Below are positions 45,592 through 58,000 of a DNA stretch of 64,000 nt, piece by piece. How positions within the stretch are numbered: position 1 is the first letter of the stretch; each line of letters starts with the position of its first letter. The DNA is from Toxonevra muliebris (taxonomy: Eukaryota; Arthropoda; Insecta; Diptera; Pallopteridae). The notes below the pieces were generated by a model. It saw nothing but the letters and a program-made list of their open reading frames with translations, searched no databases and was not told where the DNA came from. The translations under genes and the position numbers were made by a program. The DNA is taken from positions 82,391,235 to 82,455,234 of the forward strand of contig OY829326.1 in assembly GCA_963691655.1 (NCBI GenBank). Direction: 5' to 3'.

Positions 45592-47800
45592 CTATTCTTT
45601 AAATCTACCAGATTTATTAATAAATCTTAGCAGATCCTGCGGTGTTAGAGAGCTCAGGTGTTCGTTTCCCAATACTCCAGTACCAAAAATGCTTACTTTG
45701 ATCTGGCGGAAAGCGCGGCAGACACTAAGAAAGTGGTCCGCCGTCTCTTCACATTCTTCTTCCAAACCACAGGAAGCACAGAAAGCACTAGCTCCCAGTC
45801 CAATCATATGCAAATGTTTGGCCCAAGAGAAACGATCTGTATATAAACCCACCAGCTACCTGTAGCTCTTTCTGTTAAGTGATAACAGAAAGTCTGTTAG
45901 ACGCTTCGAGATAACATGGTCTTTGTCTGTCTAAATCCCCTCAGGTCCTCCCATTTACGATTGGGGGTCAAGTCAACCAACTCATTAATGGTGATCTTGA
46001 TGGCTGTAGACGACAAAGAGAGTACAGGTTCTGGGCCCAGGAAACCCTTTCGGGCCAGAAGGTCAGCAGACTCATTTCCTGAAATTCCTGAGTGTCCAGG
46101 AACCCATATCAACAGCAGACTATTGTGTTTTCCAACACAATCAAGCCTGGATTTACAATGCATAACCAGTTTAGACGTGGTTAGAGGATTAAGCAAGGAT
46201 TTAAGTGCAGCTTGACTGTCACTAAATACACAAATACTCCTTTCTCTCCAACCATTATCGATAACATGGTCCATTGCCTTGATGATTGCAAAAATTTCAG
46301 CTTGAAAAACAGAAGCATACAACCCAAGAGGGAAGTGAAGGTGCACTCCATTATTTTCAATGAAGACCCCAGAACCTGAACCGAAGTCTGTTCTGGAGCC
46401 GTCAGTGAAAATATGCTTACAATCAACTCCCGGCCCAGGTCCCGGCAAAAACCAAGTTTGGGCCTCTGGAATTTGTATTGTATAGCACTATTTTAAAACT
46501 GGAATTGTTGGCATTGTATCGGATGGCATTGATGGAACTGTTAGGTCTATATCAACAATGTCACCAATATCCCAGCAAGTGTCATACTAATGCGCATTAC
46601 GTTTAAGCCTACAGATGGCTTTGACAGCCTCTCCTTTAGCAAAAATATCAAGGGGTGGTAAGTAAGCAATGCATCCAAGGATGGGCCAGGTGTTGTAGGA
46701 AAAGCTCCCCTACAAAAAATGGCCACAGTCCTTTGAAATCTGGCAAGAGCTTTCGTAACGCTGTCAACATTAAGTCTACTCCACCAGACTATGGATGCAT
46801 AGGTGATGATGGGTCGAATCATAGCCTTATAAAGCCATAAGCTTTTATAAGGGGATAAGCCCCATATTTTGCCAAAAATATCCTTACATTGACAAAAAGC
46901 TTCCAATGCCTTGGATACCTTTAGCTCAACATGAGAACGCCAAAGAAGTTTGGTATCTAGAATGACTCCTAGGTATTTCACTTCTTGGGATAGCTGAATT
47001 GTGATTCCTCTGAGTACTGGTAAAACGAGACCATCAATTTTCCTTCTCCTGGTGAAAAGGATAACACCAGTTTTAAGAGGGTTAACCGATAGCCCGTTTG
47101 AGCAGCACCAAGAGTCAATCATATTCAGAGCAGTTTGGGCCTTTCTACAAACATGCCCAACCGATTGGCCCGTGATTAAGCAGGCAACGTCATCGGCATA
47201 GGCCTGTGTGTAGATACCCGACTCATATAGGGAATCAAGCAAAGAGTCAACCAGCAGACACCACAGCAGTGGAGAGAGTACGCTTCCACGGGGACATCCT
47301 CTATTCACGCCGCAAGTCACAGATTGACCGCAATCAGCTTGAACCTTCATAAGTCTATGTGACAGCATTGAGCGAATCCAGTTAACGACTCACTACGGAT
47401 GCGGTATTCAACACAGCGCTCAAGACATTTTAGTAGGAAAGACATCATACTAATTGGTCTAAAGCTTTTGGGATTGGTATAGTTGTCCTTTTCAATTTTT
47501 GGAATGAAAACAACTTTTACCAACTTCCATTGTTGAGGTATGTGAGCGAGAGCCAAACTGGTGATAAAGATCTTCTTCAAAACCGGTAGTAATTGCACCA
47601 TACCCTCTTTCAGAGCAACTGGTAGTATACCATCCGGACCCGGCGAGTTGAAACTGTCAAAGGAAGCAATAGCAAACCTAATCGCGTTTTCATTCGCCAC
47701 TGTCCTGGCAACCCACCAGTTATGCTGCGAAACTGTCGAATTAACTCTCTCCGCTTCCGAAAAATTACTAACCTAATCATCTCGCTTTTTGATTCAGAAG
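45592..47800 (-). mobile_element. Non-LTR retrotransposon (LINE D) with RT, RNase H and zinc-knuckle-like tail
   Basis: Minus-strand order: SFDSFNSPGPDGILPVAL and SFRPISMMSFLLKCLER (about 47680-47400), then GCPRGSVLSPLLWCLLVD and QAYADDVACLI (about 47300-47180), LSVNPLKTGVILFTRRRK, RNase H (IFTDGSRTDFGSGSGVF, FSDSQAALKSL, LIWVPGHSGISGNESADLLA at 45897-46448) and a tail FCASCGLEEECEETADHF. The block with the first catalytic aspartate is deleted near 47385. 5'-truncated near 47800. Same architecture as LINE A. Confidence 0.92.
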
Positions 47801-49355
47801 ACATGCCTAGTGATGATTCAATACAAGTAATTACGAGTAAATACTCGATACATTCCATTCGATTCAATTACTTTTTTACTCGATGACACACCATAAGTAT
47901 TTTACTTGGTACTCCGGAATTTGATTTTGACGAAAAATGTTCGTTTTACACAGTGCAACAATAAATTTAAAACAGATTTTCAGCCCTTTTTGGGGAAATA
48001 CTTGAATAACTGCCTAACAAGCTAACTGGTACATTAATTATATTGTAAGTTTCTGTAAGTTCGTCTTAGCGGAAACAGAAAATTAGAATAATAAAGTTTA
48101 AGCTCATGTATTGATAAGCAAATAATTATATATTTTTAGGCAATGAAAAATCTTTAAAAAAATAATTTTAAGGAAAAAATCTATAATATTATTGAACAAA
48201 GAGTGTAACAAAAATTTGATGGCGAGATTTTCCTACAGTTTTATAGTAATTAAGGGCCGCTAATCACGATCTCCATCACCATCTAGTTCTCTCACAATAT
48301 GGACTTTAAGTCGGAAAAATTCAGGGTCTATTAAAAAAACGTTTATCTCAAAAGATACGAATTTGGGGTCTGAAGCAAAGTTGTCAAGCATAAAATGAAA
48401 CAATTTTTGTATATATAGAGTGCCATTAATTTTCAGAAGTCGGAATATTTTTCACGGCACCTCCTTTCGTTCGTTTTACTCAAAAAATAATCTGTGTAAA
48501 ATAAACAATTAATCTGTGAGCTCAGATATTTTTTTCAATATTAATTAAGTAAAAGGAAAAATAAGCTGAAATTACCCGATTAAATCTTGCAAATTGTATG
48601 AATGTAATTGTCCGCACAACTGCTTTTTTTTTACTTATTCTTTTTTTACTTATCGTTAAAAAAAAAAGTAACACCTGCATAATTGTTGAAAAAAAAATTC
48701 AGGGCTTTTCTCCGAGAACTTTGGGGTATAAAAGTGAGCTGAGACTTGTTTATCTTTCAAAATGAACGTTGAGTAACTCGAACACCCATGACGCTAGCTC
48801 TCGAAGTAGTGTCGCTGTTCTCATGATTTAAAATCGAAAGGAAGTGCTTGATACTGCGTAATTGATAATATTATGGAGATTGTTTATGAAAATCGCTAGC
48901 AAGCGATCTTCACTACTAATCAATAAATAATCAAGTAGCCATAAAATCACTTGGTTGTGTATTTACTACCTCTAAGGTGGTCGCTAACTAACGACTATCT
49001 CTTAAAGAGATATGGCAAAGGGTCAATGTACACAGGGATTGGGTAACAGGGCTCAAGGATATTCCAGGTCGTTGGTATCTTCAGATCCACTCTTCAGATC
49101 AACAATCCAGCTGATTCCGAATCTGCTGATATCAGAGATTTAGAGAAGTTTGTAAAAACCACAAATTGGTAATAAAGATGGTTTGTCCAGAAACTATTAT
49201 AAAAACCATAAAAATTATGTCGGAGCAAAGTAGAATTGGTACTTTTTCTAATTTTGGAGGAAATAATCCAAATTATAGCAATTTTCAAAACCTAAAGCGG
49301 ACGAATCATTCACAGAACTTGCTAGATTCAGCTTATTTTTTCTTTTATTCAATAA
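47801..49355. other. AT-rich interval without recognised gene
   Basis: No coding sequence, TIR element or RNA gene was recognised. Several poly-A/T runs near 48620-48700. Confidence 0.45.
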
Positions 49356-49634
49356 CACTGTACAACGGCCAAAAAAGCTCAAGAGTTTTGAAAGTGGTCC
49401 TTATATAATTCGAGTAGGCTGAACACAATGGCGTTTTTAGTTTTTCTCTATAACGTCTAAATTCTTTTTTATAAAAGAAAAAAAAATCATTTATGTATAA
49501 AAACACTGCACAATGGAATTGACCAAAAAGAAAAGCTCAAGAGTTTCATATATGTTCAGCGTACTCGAATTATATAAGATTCACTTTCAAAACTCTTGAG
49601 CTGTTTTTTTTTTCGTAAATTCCGTTGTGCAGTG
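49356..49634. mobile_element. Fold-back element with about 75-bp inverted arms
   Basis: Left arm CACTGTACAACGGCC...AGCTCAAGAGTTTTGAAAGT...TATATAATTCGAGTAGGC... is inverted in the right arm (49553-49634) with few changes. A third, shorter direct copy of the arm (CACTGCACAATGGAATTGAC...) lies in the middle (about 49505). No ORF. 49635-50247 holds only a lone GTGGGCGTGG core at 50083. Confidence 0.8.
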
Positions 49635-50247
49635 TGATTATTGGGAATACAGAAAAAATTTGTATGTTTGAATTATTTCCCTTTCATAGATCTATGAATT
49701 TTGTCTCAGATATAAAAAATCAAATATGAATTTTGTGCAAAACAGTTTTTTTCAAATTTTGGAGCTCTTGGGGCACCATTTCCCCTTATCCAATTGACCT
49801 AAAATTTTATACAGATATTTTTTCGAAAAAAAATTCTCCATATAGCTTAATGGCACTATAATATACACTATTCCTCCATCTCTGACTTTTCCTCTTAAAA
49901 ATTGAGTTTGATCTCGCGCATAGGGCAAAAGTTGAAATTTTGTTGCACTGGGATATCAGAGCACAAATCAAGAAAGAAGTCATCAGATAGAAGGATCTGT
50001 TATCTTTGTAAATGAAATATGTATTAATATTTAAACTTATAGCGAGGCAAAAACTATGTTCTGAAATGGGCAAAATCAGTCAAGTGGGCGTGGTTTCACC
50101 CATATAAGTGAATTGTTCATAAAGTAATATCAACGGAAATTATATTAACAGTAAAAAACAAAGTTTTTGAATTGAGTTCTTAAAAGTATTTATTAGTTAA
50201 TTTTATAGGTATTTAGATTTATACTTACAATTATATGCGCATGGACA

Positions 50248-50838
50248 CAGAGCTGGGTATATTCAATTCCATTCCAATTACAAATCCTTGGAATTAGGAA
50301 TTGGGAATTAAAACTTTTGAATTCCACAATATTGGAATTGAGAAGAATTTCAATTCCATTTCTGGGAATTTTATTTGGTAACTGAGATTTTCATTCCTCA
50401 GAAATTAAGTTGTCAACTGGTTTTCTAATTATGCAAAATAGGTGAAGGAAACAAATCTTTGGGGAAAAATTACTCTTTTTACGAGAATGTGAACATTGCT
50501 GATGTTTCTTTTGACATGTATGAAGTGGCGGAATTTATCCCAACTTGGCTGTTTAATTGTGGATAAAAAGCAATATAGGCAGATCATAGTTTATTTGTTA
50601 TCCACCATTTATCAAAAAAATTCCACCTCTAAAAATCACACAGGTGAATAGAAAAATTGCCGAGCAATTCGGAGAATTTTTTTTTGACAGCTCCCTATAC
50701 AATTATAAATTTAAATTACCAATTACAATTCCTTGGAATTAATTTGAATTTTTCTCAATTCTGTTACAATTATAATTGCTTGGAATTGGAATTGATGGGG
50801 AATTGAATTCCTAAAGTAATAATCACTACTCAGCTCTG
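50248..50838. mobile_element. hAT-like MITE with GGAATT-rich subterminal repeats
   Basis: Ends CAGAGCTG / CAGCTCTG, with dense GGAATTGGAATT and AATTCCAATTCC repeats near both ends, pairing in inverted orientation. The CAGAG end type suggests hAT; no matching 8-bp duplication was found, so class is tentative. Confidence 0.7.
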
Positions 50839-52096
50839 TGTTTATTAGATATTCTATTTGTATATATGTATACACAAAGTGACATCTTCCTGATTGGCAA
50901 TACGAATGGAGGTGATAAAATATGAACAAAAAACAAAATATTATGTATATTAGATGGAGTTGAGCTAATTTCAGTTTCTTTCGACCACGATCCAACCTTT
51001 TAACAGTAAATAAGACTCCCGACATATAAGAATCGAAAAAACCGTCGAGACACAGTGTAATTTGTTTGTTCGATTGTTCAACATACATACAATTAATTTT
51101 CACTGCAGGCACACGTTTTGTGTATTATAGCTTCCAGTTATAGCTACTCCGTTCACAGCATAATCATTAATGGAAAATGCAGGAGGCCCAACGTTCATTT
51201 AGTTACGGGTATGAGTATTTCGTATTGCACAACAGGACGAATCACCATGTAATAAGTGTGTATAAGCTAAAATGTACATACATACATATGAACTTAATGG
51301 AATAATCTATTAGTTTAAGGGAATGTAATACAAAACTACTCATTATTTATGTATGTATATATATATATTTAATGCAACGTAATAAGTTAGTTTGCATTAA
51401 GGCACTGAAGCATAAAGTTGTGTAAAATTTTCAACTGATCATCCAGGTCATTTCTACTGAGAGTACAGACGAGAATATAGCCTGAGATAGCTCGAAATAT
51501 GTATTATTCCTCATCGTAGATAGAACCATGAATGAAATAAATAATAATGTGCTTCTTAACTGGCAATCAAACAGAGTTCCTAATCCAACTAATTAACTTA
51601 TAAAATAACATAAATCTTGAGTTTCAACCATAACTTAAAACATAAGTTGCAGAAAACGAAATCATACATGTACATTAATTCATGTACGATTACATATAGC
51701 AATAACACATATGTATATGCATGTTATATATTATAAATAAATTTAAGTATCAATAGTTATGAATATTATATTGCAATAAGAGCCTAACATTTAAGAATAT
51801 CGAAATTAATTGCTTAGTTAACTGAAATGGAGCTTACTCGTAAGTCATTTGTTTAATTACATACATTTGAGATAAATATAATACAATGAAACTACATACA
51901 CATATATATGTGAATACTAATTTGTTACGAGTATACTACAGAAGGCTTAATTGTCTACTAAAATAAAGGAATATTTAATGGAAACATCTTTAGTTATAAA
52001 GTTTCATAATGCGAGTTCCAACCATCAAATGCTGTGTATTGACTTTATGAAATCCTTCGATCGATTACAATGGATGGTTAATATTGCGTATGGTAC
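50839..52096 (-). other. Probable wallenda 3' UTR
   Basis: Long AT-rich stretch with TATATGTATG repeats after the wallenda stop codon. No other gene or element recognised; the poly(A) site was not located. Confidence 0.4.
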
Positions 52097-55000
52097 TTAA
52101 ACCATATTCACAGCTCCATCTGCTTCAAACGTTGGTATTGAAATCAAATCACTTTTTTTCATTGAATCTCTCAATGCTGGATTGGAGGAAGATCCGATTG
52201 CGGCATTCAAATCAACTGAGTTGTTTGCGATGGTTTTCTTTTGATGTTTTTTCTTGTAATGCTGCTGTCGATTAGGATGAGAATAGCATGAGTTGTGATT
52301 ATTTTTATCTGATTCGTCTTCGCATGATTCCTGTTCATCACTGGTGTCATCAGAATCTGTTGCAGTTGTGATGTTGGTGGCTATAGATTTCATTTTTTTC
52401 AACGCCTCTGGAACGTCGGGATTGCTTTCGAGTGTGGAATGTTGACTGGAAGGTGAGTGACTATATTCTGAGGTATTCTCCTCATCTGATACAATAGCGG
52501 CATTGCGCTTATGTATAGCGATTTTGGATGCCATTGGAGTCTTATAACAGCGACGTGATCTCATCCCACGACCAATCGGAAGACGTCCAATGCTGAAAAA
52601 AAAATTTAAATATAAAGATAAATAGTATGTACATAATAAATATATGTTGAAGCCTAGACCATGGAAAAATCATATATAACCATTTCACCTTGGCAAAAAC
52701 AACACAGCTTTGTTGTTGCGTTTGGTTCCATAAAATGTGAGAATCAACCGTACAACAAAACAATAACAACACATCATTGTTGTTTCGGCCATAATGACGG
52801 CATGCAGTGAATGTCAAAATGGAGAAAAAACGTAAAAAAACAATCAAAAGTAAACAAAGATTTTGACAGCCTATGGTATTGACCACCAAGAAAGAAGGAG
52901 AATGAGTTGCTGGTAACTTCATCGTGGTATAAATTCACCTTTGCCTAGAGGGTTAACCTGGAGAAAATAGAACTAGTCCGATTTATCACTAAGAGCCTGT
53001 GCCAAATGTTATCAAAGTCTCGAGTGAGTAAATTTTTGACACTTGTGAGGTGAATATAATTGTAAAATATTTAAGTAACCCAAAGGGTTACATGATTAAA
53101 TTGAATGATGATTGTTTTCGTAATTGATTTCTGCAAAAAGACAGTAATGAACGATTCATTCTTTTATTGATTTTGTTTTAATAAAATTACAATCAATATA
53201 GTCATGAGATTTCGAAATAGTGTTTTCATAGTGGTTTTTTCAATTATTTTTATGTTTAGTTAATTTTATATTTAATTTTCCGTTGTTGTTTCACCAGGCA
53301 TTGCTGTCAAATTTTACTCGATTACTTTGGGTGTGTGTTAAACGGTAACTTTTTACTCGGAAAAGAAAATATTGACACTATTGAGGTGAATATGAGCTGT
53401 GAAAATTTTCACTATCTCAATGGCTACTATAAATTTTGACAATTCAAAATGCAACATTTATAACAACCGAATAAGTATTTGGAATAATATTTGAAAAAAT
53501 GAGAATGTTAACAAAGCTTGGAAGAAAATGAATTAATTAAATTTTTGTTATGTTTTTATTTGTCATCTTATTTCTGTTTGCATTTAGTTAACACTCTTCT
53601 ATTTGCGAAATTATCGCAATTAATAAAGAACCAAATAATATATTTCATTTCTCATTGCAATAATAATAAGATGAAATACACAAGAATTTTTATTCTCAAG
53701 TTTGTTTGTTTACAATCTCATCTCACAATACTAAAATTTTCTCTGTCAAAATTTTATTTGCATTTTGCGTAGAAAATTTACAAATTTTTCTCACCATGAG
53801 AAATTTTTCCCCACCACTATCATGGTGAAATCTATACTATTAATAATTTCTGTGGTCAAAAGCAATAAGCGCTTAAGTCTAAAAATCTCATTTCGAGTAA
53901 ACACGGTTTGAAGTTTAGTTTAGTTTATTTCAGTCTATGGAAGTACAGATCCTTACAGACTAATAGATAAAAAAACTTAAAATAAAGAAAGAAGTATTCA
54001 TGTATGTAATTCAACATAGGAAGTATAACAATTATAACAAAAAACTCACGAATGCATATAAATAAATAAAACAATCCTTGATTTAATTAACAATTCGATA
54101 AATACAATTAATTCAGAATAGAATATAGAATTGATTTAAAAGTTTCTCTAGCTAAAGTTATATCCAAAGAAATATTTGTAAGACTAATTCTATTAAATTC
54201 AAGAAGAGCTCTTGTGATCTGCTCATTAAGTGCATAGTTTGTTCTTTGCAATCCAACATTAAATAAGTCAGCATGACGCAATTTCCTTGAAGGAACATTA
54301 AAACCAATGCGTTCTAGCAAAACAGAACAATTTATTTTACCACTGATAATATCAGTTATAAAGGTCAAGGATTGCACAGTTCTTCTGCACTCAAGAGAAT
54401 TTAAATCTATAAGTAAGCAACATGCATTGTAGGAGGGTAAAGGCTGAGAAAAATTAAGTGAACTTAAAGCAAAATTAATAAATTTTTTTTGTATCCGTTC
54501 TATTCTTTTAATGTGAGTAGCATAAAATGGATTCCATATAAAAGAGGCATATTCCAACCTGGAACGAACAGAAGTAGTATAAAGAAGCTTTAGCGTATAC
54601 GGATCAGTAAACATTTTAACAGTAGAGAACAAGATTTAGGAATAATGTAGTTTAAATGATCTAAAAACGTGAACCGTGAGTCGAATAAAACACCCAAATC
54701 AAGAGTTTTCTTATGTGATTTCAACTTCGAATTAGCAAGTTGATATGATGAATTAAGAGAACACCGAGATTTAGAAAATGTTACAAAAAAACACTTTTAT
54801 AGATTGAGATGTAGAAGATTTTTGTCACACCATAGAACTACATTGTTAAGATCAGACTGTAGGCTACAAATGTCCAAAGCATTATTAACCCTTAAGAAGA
54901 TTTTTAAATCATCAGCATACAAAATAAATTTTGTGTTGATAAAACAAAGAGAAATATCATTGATAAATAAATTAAAAAGCAAAGGGCCCAAAATGCTGCC

Positions 55001-58000
55001 TTGTGGGACACCAGAGGTTGCTTCGAAAAAATACGATTTAACATTATCCACCAGTACACAAGAACTGGATTTAATCCAGTTAAGAAAAGTAGAATGAAAA
55101 CCAATTCTAGCAAGTTTTGCAATTAATATGTTGTGACAAACCTTGTCAAATGCTTTAGAAAAATCGGTGTACACAGTATCTACTTGCACACCCAAATCAA
55201 ATGACTTAATACCGTAATCAGAAAAGACGGCTAAATTGGTTACTGTAGAGCGACCTTCAACAAAACCATGCTGGCAAGTACTAATTACGTTCTTTATTGC
55301 AAAATATAATTTATTCTTAACTACGCACTCAAAAAGTTTAGAAATTGTTGAGAGCCTTGAGATTGGTCTAATGCGATTGGTTGCCACTCTATGTAAGCGA
55401 ATACGTTTCTTTTTTATAACTTTTATTTTAAAAAACTTAGAATTTCGGAGATTTCACGTGCATGTGCACTGGAATAAGTAGAACACGATAGCACGATTTA
55501 TAACTCAATTCTGTCTTAAGTCGACTTAAGCGTTTATTGCTTTCGACCACAGATTTGATAAAGTTTGGATGTGTTATTGAAGTAATCTCTTGAACTGCTG
55601 CCCTGACTTAAAAATAGTTTTCAGTATTATAATAGTGGCACATAGGCTTTATTTTATTTCAATTAAACATGTGGGCGTGGCCCTCCCATACAAACTAAAC
55701 ACTTGAATTGATATATCTGAGGAACCATAGTAAAAATACAATGAATATTTTTGTGAGATGATGGTATATTAGTAGTAATTATTGGGCAAAATTTAGTATT
55801 TTTAGGACAAGTGGGTGTGGCACCTTCCATACAAAAAAAATACTTGAAGTCACGTAACTGGAGAACCATAGTTCGGAAGGTAATAAAAGTTTATAAGCAA
55901 AAGTGGTATGTTAGTAGTAGTTATGGGCAGAATGTGTTTTTTTAGGCACAACATTCCGTACAACTCAAATGTTTTTTTTGGTATATCTCCGCAACTATTC
56001 ATAGCACAGTACTGAGGTTTAATACAAGGTAGTTGGCTAACAATGTCATGCCACTGGAAAAATGTGGGCGAAATTGGAAAAGGCGGCATGGTACCTCTAA
56101 TATAATCTGAATTTTAGTTATGGAATATATCACCAATTATTTGTAGGAGGGCTTTTTATATATGAAAAGTATTCTGTGAGAAAGATATGGAAAGGCGTGG
56201 AGTACTGAGCGTGATCCTTTTCATACAAATCTAATGCTTTATTGGAAATATATCCAGAATTATTAAACGCATAGAATTGAAATTTGATTCAAAAACGTTA
56301 CTTGGTATAACCAAGCTACAAAAATAATGAGAGTGGGATTGAAAAAAAGGGCGAGGCACTTTCCATACAACCTGAATTTTATTATTGGATATTTCAGGAA
56401 CTATTTGTGGTGCGGCACTAAGATTTGGTATGAAAATATAGGTAGGCTTGAGTTAGTGGGTGTGACACCTCCTTTGCAATCCTTATTTTTAATACGAAAC
56501 ATTTCCTAAATTATTTGTGGTACAGTAATGATAGTTGGCACTAGAACTTTGGTTGACAGTGGGATGCAGCAAGCACTTTGTTTAGCGTTGGCTAAACAAA
56601 GTGGGCGTGACACCTTCCATACAAATTAAATATTTGAAAAGATATATCTGAGAAATCATAGCTAGGAGGAAAGATTGTGTGTAAAGGCGATATATTAGAA
56701 ATATGCACTTATAAGGCAGAATATGGTTGTTTTTGGATACGGTGGAGTAGAACCTCCCATAAAAACAATTTGCTCAAAACGGCATATGTGGAAAACCATA
56801 GCAAGGGAAACAATGAAAGTTTGTTTGTGAAGGCTATATGTAAGTAGTTAGTAGTTATTGGGGATCTATAGCATGAAAGGTTATGACGGTTTGTATGTTA
56901 AGTGGGAGTGGAATGAACTAAAATGTAAATTGCGACGACACTGAGGCCTCTCAAGTGTATTAACTATATATAGTTTCTGCCATTTAACATACTTAACTAC
57001 CGAGTTCCGGGCAGAATGATGTTAATGTACCTAGAGGGAAATATGTAACAATTTTCTTTGATTACCAAGCCACGACCAAACTAAAATTAGTGGGCGAGAG
57101 TAAGAGAGACCTTGTCAGATTAGAACAACAACGCTGGTTCCGTGGCTAGGCATGGATTCTCGTTAGAAATAACTCATTGGTAGGAAGAATAAAATGGATG
57201 GATCAAGAGGTACAACCCGTCCCATAGGGTATTACTATGTACTAACAAGTTTCAGTGTGATTAGCTCTAGCAACCTAACTTAATCTATGACACAACAGGC
57301 CATGAAAGGCATAGGCCAAGATTATCGCATCCACTTGATTTATGCCGAATCCACAGCGCGAAGTGAAAAAATAAGTGAAGGAAATACAAAGAAAATCAAA
57401 TGAAAGAGGAAGACAGAGTTATCACCATGTTAAATACAACCAAGATAGTGGTATCAAAATTAATGAAGAGCATCCACTTAACCTAGGCTAACCAAGTGTT
57501 TTAATTAGTAACTTCACTTACCTCCGTCTTCGCAATGAGTAATTATAATCAGTATCTTCTCCCTCCTCATCAGACCAACTGTCGTCGCAGAGATCTTCGT
57601 TTGACTCTCCATTTGCATTTGAGATACACTCGTTCTGTTGCCTTCCGGAATGCTTAAGTTGTTGCTTTGCACGTTGGCTAGAGCACCTCAACAAACGTGG
57701 GCTAGTTCTTACTTCTTCTGTTTTTCCAGCCACACTATTGATGCTCTGTGCATTATCAACATGCGATGAAATTGTCTTATGTTCATTGCTTTCAATGGTT
57801 GCATTCCCATTCTCCGATTGTAGATTCGCTGCTTGTTCGTTGTTGCAGCCGATGTTGCTGGTGGTGGTTGTGGTGTTGGTTTGTATGCACAACCGATTTT
57901 CGTTAATGAATTCGATTACTTTGCGACCGAGTCTCTCTAGGTTTTCGTTGTCACTGCAACAATCTCGAATATCGAGTCTTTCGTTGCTATTGATAACATC

